Of a stretch of DNA of 6,072 nucleotides, positions 1-6,072 are shown in pieces. The DNA is taken from contig JBBCIP010000080.1 of NCBI GenBank assembly GCA_037189785.1, positions 1-6,072 on the forward strand, given 5' to 3'. The notes beneath the pieces are model-generated. The model had not been told where the DNA came from and did no database searches. It saw only the letters and a program-made list of their open reading frames with translations. Each line of letters starts with the position of its first letter. The stretch's first letter is position 1. Source of the stretch: Govanella sp037189785 (GTDB lineage Bacteria; Pseudomonadota; Alphaproteobacteria; Sphingomonadales; Govanellaceae). The position numbers and the translations under genes are program-made.

Positions 1-405
1 AGCAAGGAATGCGGTATTGCCACCATAAGAAAAACCCGTGCTCACGACCCGTCCGTCGGACCATGTTTGATTGGCAATCCAATCAATCACAGTGCCGAGA
101 TCATCGGTTTCCTCATCGGACCATTCAGCGCACCGTGTTCCGAAGGAGACGCCCGAGCCACGACTATCGACATTGACGACCGCATAGCCATGATCCGTAA
201 AGTCGCGGGCCAAGGCATAAATGCCTTGAAGTCGCGGATCGTCTTTATGCAACGCAAACGAGCGCCAGTACCGGGTCGACAACAACACCGTCGGTGCCGG
301 TTTGTCGGATTGCGGTAACCAGATGTCGACGGCCAAGCGCACGCCATCAGGCATGGTAACATAGACCGAGGAGAAGGTGAGGGATGCTGAAGGTGCTGCG
401 GTCAT
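1..405 (-). CDS. CocE/NonD family (S15-type) alpha/beta hydrolase, N-terminal part
   Basis: The first 135 codons of a gene that continues beyond the left edge; no stop is reached. The protein starts MTAAPSASLTFSSVYVTMPD, and residues 14-31 have the usual opening of the X-Pro dipeptidyl-peptidase/CocE family (a 'V.MPDGVRLAVDIWLP' strand pair). DSRGSGVS at 80-87 matches the conserved D-RG-G-S loop, and GFSYGG at 124-129 is the nucleophile elbow, with Ser126 the likely catalytic serine. The Asp and His of the triad and the C-terminal jelly-roll domain would lie outside the window. Known members hydrolyse acyl-prolyl peptides, cocaine or alpha-amino acid (cephalosporin-type) esters, so the substrate cannot be told from the family. 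No signal peptide is visible, which suggests a cytoplasmic enzyme. The ATG overlaps the stop of the upstream serine hydrolase as ATGA, and no Shine-Dalgarno sequence precedes it, so translation is probably coupled. Family assignment is firm; substrate is unknown. Confidence 0.9.
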   Translation of the reverse strand, partial: MTAAPSASLTFSSVYVTMPDGVRLAVDIWLPQSDKPAPTVLLSTRYWRSFALHKDDPRLQGIYALARDFTDHGYAVVNVDSRGSGVSFGTRCAEWSDEETDDLGTVIDWIANQTWSDGRVVSTGFSYGGNTAFLA

Positions 406-2480
406 GGTAGGTTGACGCCGATCAGATTTACAAAGGCCAGGCACGGAATGATCGCAACGGCGATCATGGTGAGCAGAGAGAAGTGGATGCGACGCGCAAC
501 AGCGCGGCCACCGTGGCCCCATAATTTATTGCGCCATCCCAGAACCGTATAGATCACCATCGCCAAGGCAATCACTGCCGCCACGTTCGCGGACAAGATC
601 ATCACGATGAAGCGGGTCGGTTGGCCAAGCAACAACGCATACATCAAACCGTCGCCATCGGCATATCCGGCCATGAGCGATAATGGAATCGCGAGGATGG
701 CCAGGCTGAAAAGAACAGGCAGCCACTTGGCAACGCGCGCCTGGTTATTGGGCCCGCCGCCTTGATCTTTCTTTGGCCAGAAGATGGCAAGGATACCGGT
801 GAGGGAGCCCAAGAACAACAGCACGATGGCCTGAGAGATGACTTTGGGATTCCAGAAGTCGCTGGTTCGGGTCCAAAGATCGACGCTGAGAAGCGGGGCG
901 GCTGATCGGGCGTGTTGAGGGGCTGCGGTGTCGCGGTTAAAAGCAAACAGTTCAACCGCGTTCGGGTCACCATCCAACGTTGGACCATAGCCGGGTTTTA
1001 GGAAGTCATTGGGGCCCACAGCCACGTAACCATCAACGCCGTTCATCTTGAGGCCGCCTTGGGCGCCGGGTTCCACCGTCAATACACTGGTGCCCGCACT
1101 CAGCAATTGAAAGAAGGCTTCTATGGTTGTGAAGGTGCGCCGTTCGCGCCAGTAGGTACCGAGAAACGGTGTGCTGTCCACAGGATCGACCAGAGCTGGG
1201 CGGTTGTAATCTCCCAACAGATGTTTGAACAACATGCTGCGGGCATCGGTCAATTGCATGGAGCGTTTGACGGATATATCAGCATTCGGTGCGAGGCGTG
1301 TTTTAGCGACCAGACTTCTCAGTTGTTCGCCAAGACCAATCAACGGATCACCGCCCATGATCGAAATAAAGACACCGACATTGCTATCGGGGAACATCTC
1401 CATAACGGTCTGGAATCCCGGCCAGCCGCCGCCATGGCCAAAATACTTCTCACCGTTCCATTCACCGTTGATGAATTTCATGCCGAAGCCGGTGACCGAT
1501 GGGTTGTTGCCCATTTTGCGGCCGTGCAGCAGGGCATAGGTTTCGGGTGACAGAATGGGGTTATCTGTGGCCGTTCCTGCGGCAAGATTGGCCATCATGA
1601 ATTTGCTCATGTCGTGGGCCGTGGTGGTCATCGATCCGGCGGGTGCGATCAACGGATGGACGCCGACATAATGCACCGCTTGGGGTTCGCCGTTCGGGAA
1701 GAACGCATATGGTTGGCCGAGATTAGGCGACGGCGTGATATCATAGCTTAGCCGCGACTTGGTCATGCCGAGCGGTTTTAGAATATTATCGGCGAAAAAG
1801 TCTTGCACCGTTTGCCCGCTCACATCCTCGATAATGATACCGAGGAGGGCGGTGCTGTAATTGGAATAAACGGCCATGCTGCCGGGGGCGCGGACGATGG
1901 CCGGCATGTAACGCTTGATGTCTTCGGAAGAAACTGGGACTTGCGGCGTTTTATCATTGGCCATGCCGTAAGCTTTGTCTTCAAATCCGGCAGTGTGGGT
2001 CAACAGGTGCCACAAGGTGATGTCTTGACCGAACGCTTGCGGTAATTGCACGCGCTTTAAATATTTGTTGGCCGGGTCATCGAGCGAGGCAATTTTCCCG
2101 CGTTCCAACAATTGGGCGATGGCGGTGGCTGTGAATACCTTGGTCACCGAGCCGATCCGCACTTCGGTCAGGGCCGGGTCCATCGGTTTTTTGCTGACGG
2201 CATCGGCATAGCCGTAGCCTTTGCTGAAGATCAGTTGACCGTTTTGCACCACCGCAACAGCAAGTCCGGAAAACTGGTGGTCGTTCAAGGCTTGGCCGAA
2301 CAATTTGTCGGACCATGCCTCGAAGTCAGCGGGATTGATGGTAACGCGCCCCGATGCAACAGGTGTTTCCGGTGCCGGTAAAACAGGATTACTCGACGCC
2401 GGGGTAATGGCGGTCATGAAGGCACAAACTGCAACGCTCAGGGCGCGACAAATCGCATTGGACATCTGCATGACCACCAT
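402..2480 (-). CDS. Membrane-anchored serine beta-lactamase-like hydrolase (S12/PF00144 type)
   Basis: A 692-residue exported serine hydrolase of the class C beta-lactamase/DD-peptidase/esterase superfamily. An N-terminal signal peptide (hydrophobic about residues 12-26, then ASSNP) is followed by the catalytic domain at about 50-395. It carries SVTK at 111-114 (Ser111 nucleophile, Lys114 base), HLLTHTAGF at 158-166, YSN at 205-207 and HGG at 349-351 in place of the KTG box. A region of about 395-540 resembles nothing I recognise. Four hydrophobic segments follow at about 549-568, 585-604, 624-648 and 667-688. The loops after the first and third are rich in Lys/Arg, so by the positive-inside rule the catalytic domain is periplasmic and anchored in the inner membrane. 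HGG is common in the non-beta-lactamase members (esterases, D-aminopeptidases, LACTB-like), so beta-lactam resistance should not be assumed. The start is uncertain: ATGs occur at residues 1, 4 and 6, and the third (codon ending at 2465) has the best-spaced GGTGG. The gene is 58 bases downstream of the receptor and overlaps the next hydrolase. Confidence 0.9.
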   Translation of the reverse strand: MVVMQMSNAICRALSVAVCAFMTAITPASSNPVLPAPETPVASGRVTINPADFEAWSDKLFGQALNDHQFSGLAVAVVQNGQLIFSKGYGYADAVSKKPMDPALTEVRIGSVTKVFTATAIAQLLERGKIASLDDPANKYLKRVQLPQAFGQDITLWHLLTHTAGFEDKAYGMANDKTPQVPVSSEDIKRYMPAIVRAPGSMAVYSNYSTALLGIIIEDVSGQTVQDFFADNILKPLGMTKSRLSYDITPSPNLGQPYAFFPNGEPQAVHYVGVHPLIAPAGSMTTTAHDMSKFMMANLAAGTATDNPILSPETYALLHGRKMGNNPSVTGFGMKFINGEWNGEKYFGHGGGWPGFQTVMEMFPDSNVGVFISIMGGDPLIGLGEQLRSLVAKTRLAPNADISVKRSMQLTDARSMLFKHLLGDYNRPALVDPVDSTPFLGTYWRERRTFTTIEAFFQLLSAGTSVLTVEPGAQGGLKMNGVDGYVAVGPNDFLKPGYGPTLDGDPNAVELFAFNRDTAAPQHARSAAPLLSVDLWTRTSDFWNPKVISQAIVLLFLGSLTGILAIFWPKKDQGGGPNNQARVAKWLPVLFSLAILAIPLSLMAGYADGDGLMYALLLGQPTRFIVMILSANVAAVIALAMVIYTVLGWRNKLWGHGGRAVARRIHFSLLTMIAVAIIPCLAFVNLIGVNLP

Positions 2481-2538
2481 CTTCTTGTTACTACTGTAGC
2501 AGCGATACGACGCTGTCGGTTAAAGCTGGGCGACCGGC
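2481..2538. other. Short spacer between receptor and serine hydrolase
   Basis: Fifty-eight bases with a weak hairpin (CAGCG at 2500-2504 pairing with CGCTG at 2511-2515, six-base loop) and the small palindrome CTACTGTAG (2491-2499). No T-tract follows on either strand, so it is not a convincing terminator. The minus-strand genes are probably co-transcribed across it, with the hairpin possibly adjusting relative expression. Confidence 0.4.
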
Positions 2539-4638
2539 TTAGAATTGAGCCCGAACATTAACGCCGATCGTCCGTGGACGGTTGACGTTGGCCCGAACAT
2601 CGCCCAGGAGCGTATCGAGGAACAGGTCGGCACGCTCGTCCCACAGGTTATCCACAAACACGGTCAATTGCCATTGGTCTGCTTCAATACCAGCCCGCAA
2701 GCTGCCGATGTTATAGGACCGTTGCAGGTCGGCAGCCGCCCGGTTAAAGGCGTTGTAGGAACTGCCCATATGCTGGATGTCGAATTGAGCAAAACCGCCG
2801 AGATTATCGCTGACCGGGAAGGAATAACGGGCCGATCCGCTCCAGGTATAGCGCGGAACCAAGGGGATACGGTCGCCTTTGGCACCGCCGATCCCGGGCA
2901 CATTTTTCTCAAGCTGAGCGTCGGTATAGGAGAACGCGCCGCGCAGTTCCAGGCCCTCGATCGGATAAGCCGTTAATTCCAGTTCGGCGCCCTTGCTGCT
3001 GGCTTCACCGGCGTTGCCGATATAGGAGAAGCCATCCTGGCGGAAGGTCACGACTTGGATATCGGTCCAATCGATATAGAACAACGAGGCATTGGCAACC
3101 AAACGGTTGTTGAGCCACGATGTCTTGAGGCCGATTTCATAGTTCCACAACGTATCTGGGCCATATTGGCTCGGGGTTACGGTGCCGTCTAGATCCGGCG
3201 GCAGGGTGCTGTTGGGGCCGCCGACGCGGAAGCCTTGTGACGCTTGGACGAAAAGAAGTGCATCGTCGGTGATATCAAAGGACAGGCCGAATTTCGGATT
3301 GATCTTTGTCACCGAGGCATCGCCTATGCCGCTGTCAGTGCCGCCGACGATCGGGCCGGTGGCGAAGCGGCTGTAGGTTTGATCGACGCTGAACCAGCGT
3401 AAGCCGACGGTGGCGTGGAAGCGCGGCGTAATATCGTATGTCGCTTCACCAAAGAACGCGATTTGTTCAAGTTTGTTGCCGATGTTGTTATCAAGCAACA
3501 ACATGTCGATCGGTGGGGCGAAGGATACGAGTTGCAACAGTCGATCTTTTTGATGGGTATAATACGCACCCACCAACCATTTCAGTGGACCATCACCGGT
3601 CGAGGTCAGGCGGAATTCCTGGGTGAAGGTTTTGATCGGTAGCGCATTGGCCTGTATCGATGGGGCCCCAAGAATCGCGCTGACATCGCGGTCTTCGGCA
3701 AAGTCACGATCAAAATAGGTGGTCGACGAGGTCAATTCGGCACCGCCGATGTCCCAATCAATGGTCAGGTTATATTGTTGGAACTTGTCATTGCGTTCTT
3801 CAACGATTGACCGATTTTGCACCAGTTCTCCCAACAACAAATTGGCTTCTTGGGTGCCGCCGACCTTGGTGTCTTGGAACATGGCCATGGCGGTAATGGT
3901 CAGATTTTCCGTCGGGGTTGCGCGCAGGGCGACGCGACCGCCGTAGGTTTCTTCGTCGTTCACATTTTTGCGGTTCAGGGTGACGTTATCAATGTAACCG
4001 CTATAGTCGCGGTAATAGCCGACAATGCGCAGCGCCAGTTTGTCATCGACGATCGGGGCGTTGACCATGGCGTTCAAAACATAGTTCTCACCGCCGTAGC
4101 GGGTGCTTGACAGAGTGGCATCGACTTTGGCGGCTAAAGCGGTGGCGTCCGGTTTGGCCGAGGTCAACTTCAAAGCACCGCCCATGGAGCCCGCGCCATA
4201 CAATGTGCCTTGGGGGCCACGCAGAATTTCAATCTGCTCGATGTCGAATAGGTTAAGATCCGGTTGGAATGATGGGGCGCTCACAGCCATATCGTCGAAA
4301 TAGACGCCGACGAGTGCCTGTTTGCCTTGGTCGGCACCGGTGGTGATGCCGCGGATTGTGATCGAGGACCGGCCAGGACCACGGTCGATGAAGGATAACC
4401 CAGGAACGGTCCGGGCATAGTCGGTGAAGCTGACCGCGCCCATTTTTTCAATGCGGTCCATCGGAATGGCGGTGATGGCGATCGGCACGTCTTGCAGTAA
4501 CTCTGAACGCTTTTGAGCCGTCACCACGATTTCATCAATGGTGAAGGGAACGTTATCTGCGGCGTTTGCGGCAAATGGTGTCAAAGCCATGGCCATGGCA
4601 ACGCAACCGAGAAGACTGGTTGGTTTGAAGTCACGCAT
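2539..4638 (-). CDS. TonB-dependent outer-membrane receptor
   Basis: A 699-residue outer-membrane active transporter that would use TonB-ExbBD energy to import a scarce or bulky ligand into the periplasm. A Sec signal peptide ends near residue 26 (AANA, then ADN). A TonB-box-like stretch, DEIVVTAQKRS, lies at 35-45. The plug domain (about 45-160) includes SITIRGI at 92-98, GVYFDD at 111-116, IEQIEILRGPQGTLYGAGS at 133-151 and GGALKL at 153-158, which are the hallmarks of PF07715. The remainder is a beta-barrel with alternating aromatic strands, ending NRPRTIGVNVRAQF with the terminal Phe required for outer-membrane insertion. Length is normal for the family. The start has a strong GGAGG 6 bases upstream. 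There is no N-terminal signalling extension, so regulation through a FecR/sigma pair is unlikely; the divergent TetR gene is the likely regulator. The plug resembles receptors common in sphingomonad- and Caulobacter-like genomes, whose ligands are mostly unknown, so calling it a siderophore receptor would be a guess. Confidence 0.96.
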   Translation of the reverse strand: MRDFKPTSLLGCVAMAMALTPFAANAADNVPFTIDEIVVTAQKRSELLQDVPIAITAIPMDRIEKMGAVSFTDYARTVPGLSFIDRGPGRSSITIRGITTGADQGKQALVGVYFDDMAVSAPSFQPDLNLFDIEQIEILRGPQGTLYGAGSMGGALKLTSAKPDATALAAKVDATLSSTRYGGENYVLNAMVNAPIVDDKLALRIVGYYRDYSGYIDNVTLNRKNVNDEETYGGRVALRATPTENLTITAMAMFQDTKVGGTQEANLLLGELVQNRSIVEERNDKFQQYNLTIDWDIGGAELTSSTTYFDRDFAEDRDVSAILGAPSIQANALPIKTFTQEFRLTSTGDGPLKWLVGAYYTHQKDRLLQLVSFAPPIDMLLLDNNIGNKLEQIAFFGEATYDITPRFHATVGLRWFSVDQTYSRFATGPIVGGTDSGIGDASVTKINPKFGLSFDITDDALLFVQASQGFRVGGPNSTLPPDLDGTVTPSQYGPDTLWNYEIGLKTSWLNNRLVANASLFYIDWTDIQVVTFRQDGFSYIGNAGEASSKGAELELTAYPIEGLELRGAFSYTDAQLEKNVPGIGGAKGDRIPLVPRYTWSGSARYSFPVSDNLGGFAQFDIQHMGSSYNAFNRAAADLQRSYNIGSLRAGIEADQWQLTVFVDNLWDERADLFLDTLLGDVRANVNRPRTIGVNVRAQF

Positions 4639-4644
4639 TCGGAT

Positions 4645-4649
4645 CCTCC
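4645..4649 (-). promoter_or_regulatory. Shine-Dalgarno site of the receptor gene
   Basis: GGAGG read on the minus strand, 6 bases before the ATG at 4638-4636. This is the best ribosome binding site in the window and fixes the receptor's start. Confidence 0.85.
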
Positions 4650-4663
4650 GTGGTTTTATTTAG

Positions 4664-4686
4664 TGAATCTAGTTTCAATGAAATTT
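4664..4686 (-). promoter_or_regulatory. Operator-like element, receptor side
   Basis: On the minus strand this carries the core TTCATTGAAA, built on the perfect inverted repeat TTTCA-T-TGAAA (4673-4683), with further TTCA half-sites: GATTCA occurs at 4691-4686 and again at 4669-4664, 22 bases (about two helical turns) apart. It sits immediately downstream of the predicted -10, over the expected transcription start, where a bound repressor would block initiation. A near-copy in opposite orientation lies at 4844-4866 (19 of 23 bases identical). The repeat is seen directly; its role as the TetR-family operator is inferred. Confidence 0.55.
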
Positions 4687-4687
4687 G

Positions 4688-4716
4688 AATCAACCATAGC
4701 GGTGGCGTTTTGTCAA
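4688..4716 (-). promoter_or_regulatory. Predicted sigma-70-type promoter for the receptor operon
   Basis: On the minus strand a perfect TTGACA (4716-4711) is followed after 17 bases by TTGATT (4693-4688), which matches only 3 of 6 positions of the -10 consensus. Transcription would start near 4680, giving a leader of about 40 bases. The strong -35 with a poor -10 fits a regulated promoter. The -10 assignment is tentative. Confidence 0.45.
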
Positions 4717-4843
4717 GTGATCCTGTTTGGGAGGCTTGGGAGCAGAAGCTTCGGGGTGGGGAATGGGCCTACCCAGACACTCGCGGCTGACAAATAGTGG
4801 GTAACACGAGCGGGTTACGAGGGAGAAAGTTGACCGGCGCCTT

Positions 4844-4866
4844 AAAATTCATTGAAAGTATGTTCA
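4844..4866 (+). promoter_or_regulatory. Operator-like element, regulator side
   Basis: Second copy of the 23-base element, read on the plus strand, with the core TTCATTGAAA at 4848-4857 and a trailing TTCA at 4863-4866. It begins 8 bases after a possible -35 box (TTGACC, 4830-4835), so it would cover the -10 region of the regulator's promoter. This fits autorepression. Its position 67 bases before the ATG at 4933 also argues against translation starting at the TTG at 4852, which lies inside the element. Confidence 0.5.
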
Positions 4867-4932
4867 ATTTATGTGTTGATAGAAGACAGCAAAAGAATTT
4901 GGGTGGGTTTCGAATTACAGACGGCCAGGGTT

Positions 4933-5670
4933 ATGGAGCACATAAAGACATCAAAACGATCATCCGCAGTCCCGAAAAGTGAAGCTAAGGGATTAATAAA
5001 TAACACAGAAAAGCCGCGCAAAAGTCGCAAGGAGCAAGCGGCGGAAACACGCGAGCGCTTGAAGGACGCGGCGCTTGTATTGTTGGAACGGGTTGGTTAT
5101 CGGCAGATGCGGATTGTCGATGTGGCCAAAGAAGCCTCGGTCGCGGTTGGTTTGTTTTATCATTACTTCCCAGATTTAAAAGCCATCACCTGTGAAGTCT
5201 TGGCCGATTTCATGAATGGGATGACGGTTGATGCCCGGACCTCGCCCAAGGGCGACGATCTGTATCTGACCCTGCGAACGCAATTTCTGGTTTTAATACG
5301 CCATTTCGACAAACATGCCGGATTGATGCGTTGCATGATCCAGGTATCCGACGAAATACCGGAATTCGGGGAGATATGGGAGCAGGTAAACCGAAAATGG
5401 ACCAATAGTTTCGCGCGTTACCTAGATTCTGCCATGGGCGATAACGGCCCCAACGCAGATACCGAAGTTTTGATGGCGTATTCACTCGGGTCTATGGCGG
5501 ATAGCATGATTTATGAATATTATGTGCGGAAGAATCCGGACCTGGTTAATCGCATCCGGTCACCCGAGCATTTGGCGAGTTTGATGGCGTCGTTGACCTA
5601 CCGCGCTGTTTTTCTCAAAGATCCGCCGGCGATGACCAAAAAGGAACAGGCTTGGTTCGGTTGGGAATAG
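4933..5670 (+). CDS. TetR/AcrR-family transcriptional regulator
   Basis: A 245-residue DNA-binding regulator from the chosen start. After a basic, probably disordered tail (residues 1-37, many Lys, Ser and Asn) comes the TetR helix-turn-helix domain at about 38-84. It contains ETRERLKDAALVLLERVGY (38-56), IVDVAKEASVAVGLFYHYF (61-79) and DLKAIT (81-86); VGLFYHYF is the recognition-helix signature. The rest (about 90-245) is a helical ligand-binding and dimerisation domain too divergent to suggest an effector. The frame stays open up to a TTG at 4852, giving 272 residues. ATG 4933 is preferred because the upstream part has no good ribosome site and overlaps an operator-like repeat, although its own AGGG is only 2 bases away, so the start is unsettled. 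It is divergent from the receptor operon and 42 bases upstream of the dipeptidase gene, so it probably represses both arms and itself. Activation cannot be excluded. Confidence 0.92.
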   Translation: MEHIKTSKRSSAVPKSEAKGLINNTEKPRKSRKEQAAETRERLKDAALVLLERVGYRQMRIVDVAKEASVAVGLFYHYFPDLKAITCEVLADFMNGMTVDARTSPKGDDLYLTLRTQFLVLIRHFDKHAGLMRCMIQVSDEIPEFGEIWEQVNRKWTNSFARYLDSAMGDNGPNADTEVLMAYSLGSMADSMIYEYYVRKNPDLVNRIRSPEHLASLMASLTYRAVFLKDPPAMTKKEQAWFGWE

Positions 5671-5701
5671 TGGGCGTGGCTCACGACTTGATGCAGGTTA
5701 T

Positions 5702-5706
5702 GGAAG
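5702..5706 (+). promoter_or_regulatory. Likely ribosome binding site of the dipeptidase-like gene
   Basis: GGAAG, 6 bases before the ATG at 5713. It supports that start, and an in-frame TGA at 5689-5691 with no start codon after it rules out an earlier one. Confidence 0.6.
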
Positions 5707-5712
5707 TTATTT

Positions 5713-6072
5713 ATGAATACAGCCACACATAAATATCATGAAAACGTTCAATCGATTATTGCTGACTGCATTGCGTGGGATAATCATGCTTGTATGCCGC
5801 TCAGGCTGGAAGATGATTTTTTACCGCAGCTGATGCGCGTTAAGGACAGCGGATTTTCCGTTGTCGCGCTGAATATCGGCTTTGGTGAGATGAATGCCGA
5901 GCAACATCTCAAACAGATTGCTTATTTCCGTCACTGGATCAAAGCCCATAGCGACCAGTATATGTTGGTGGGCAGCGCCGCAGATATTGAAGCGGCTAAA
6001 CTACAGGGCAAGCTCGGTGTGTTCTTTGATATCGAAGGCGCCAATGGCATCGATGACACCATCGAATTGATC
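5713..6072 (+). CDS. Membrane dipeptidase-like protein (peptidase M19 family), N-terminal part
   Basis: The first 120 residues of a gene that continues past the right edge. The fold start resembles renal-dipeptidase-type amidohydrolases (TIM barrel, two zinc ions): ADCIAWDNHACMPL at 17-30 corresponds to the 'DGHND' first strand, SGFSVVALNIGFG at 46-58 to the second strand, and LGVFFDIEGAN at 101-111 to the strand carrying the bridging glutamate (Glu108). His25 would be the first zinc ligand. The usual Asp two residues later is Cys27 here, so the metal site is not canonical. The remaining ligand histidines would lie outside the window. Family members cleave dipeptides, including ones with a C-terminal D-residue, and some open beta-lactams; with a changed site the activity here is unknown. 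No signal peptide is seen, so a cytoplasmic location is likely. It lies 42 bases after the regulator on the same strand with no terminator between them, so co-transcription is likely. Confidence 0.85.
   Translation, partial: MNTATHKYHENVQSIIADCIAWDNHACMPLRLEDDFLPQLMRVKDSGFSVVALNIGFGEMNAEQHLKQIAYFRHWIKAHSDQYMLVGSAADIEAAKLQGKLGVFFDIEGANGIDDTIELI

Larger units (their letters stand above)
4639..4932. other. Divergent intergenic regulatory region
   Basis: About 290 bases between the receptor start and the chosen ATG of the regulator. On the receptor side it holds a strong ribosome site, a promoter candidate and an operator-like element. On the regulator side it holds a possible -35 TTGACC (4830-4835) and a second copy of the element. 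Between them (about 4720-4830) I see only small symmetries: GAAGCTTC at 4745-4752 and a 5-base inverted repeat GTAAC/GTTAC at 4801-4818. I find no convincing gene, tRNA or terminator there. The stretch 4852-4932 is open in the regulator's frame but reads like leader rather than protein. Confidence 0.7.

Noticed and set aside
1059..1550. Plus-strand open frame of 163 codons inside the serine hydrolase gene
   Set aside because: It lies antisense to a gene with clear catalytic motifs, has no ribosome site and shows no recognisable domain; it is a by-product of codon composition.
402..2480. Calling the S12-type protein a beta-lactamase resistance gene
   Set aside because: The fold motifs are shared with esterases, D-aminopeptidases and LACTB-like proteins; HGG replaces KTG and the context is catabolic, so a resistance role is not supported.
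2500..2515. Hairpin CAGCG/CGCTG between receptor and serine hydrolase as a terminator
   Set aside because: Only five base pairs and no T-tract on either strand; it does not meet the requirements of an intrinsic terminator.
2545..2976. Plus-strand open frame of 143 codons opposite the receptor C-terminus
   Set aside because: It is antisense to well-supported beta-barrel sequence and shows no protein family features.
4801..4818. Inverted repeat GTAAC/GTTAC as an operator
   Set aside because: Five-base arms with an eight-base spacer occur easily by chance, and no second copy was found in the window.
4797..4982. Small plus-strand protein of 61 codons in the intergenic region
   Set aside because: It overlaps the regulator in another frame and has no ribosome site; its composition does not suggest a real protein.

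Overview
The window looks like part of a Gram-negative, probably proteobacterial, chromosome. The evidence is an outer-membrane TonB-dependent receptor with a Sec signal peptide, Shine-Dalgarno-led starts and moderate-to-high GC. The receptor's plug style and the mix of genes resemble alphaproteobacteria and marine or soil gammaproteobacteria, but no rRNA or housekeeping marker is present to settle the lineage.

The layout is a divergent locus around a roughly 290-base regulatory region (4639-4932). On the minus strand, reading leftward, are a TonB-dependent receptor (4638 to 2539), a secreted, membrane-anchored serine beta-lactamase/DD-peptidase-like hydrolase (2480 to 402), and the start of a CocE/NonD (S15-type) alpha/beta hydrolase (405 to 1, running off the window). 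The last two overlap as ATGA and the first two are 58 bases apart, so they look like one operon. On the plus strand, reading rightward, are a TetR-family regulator (about 4933-5670) and, 42 bases later, the N-terminal 120 residues of a membrane-dipeptidase-like (peptidase M19) protein that runs off the right edge.

Together this reads as a regulated uptake-and-hydrolysis cassette. The receptor would bring a substrate across the outer membrane. The S12-type hydrolase would act in the periplasm at the inner membrane, and the S15-type and M19-type enzymes would finish the breakdown. All three enzyme families act on peptide, ester or beta-lactam-like bonds, so a modified peptide or peptide-like compound is the natural guess for the substrate. 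This is inference, as nothing in the sequence names it.

The most notable non-coding signal is a pair of imperfect 23-base elements in opposite orientation (4664-4686 and 4844-4866, 19 of 23 identical). They share the core TTCATTGAAA. One lies over the predicted start of receptor transcription and the other just downstream of a possible -35 box for the TetR gene. They are good candidates for operators of the TetR protein, controlling both arms of the locus.
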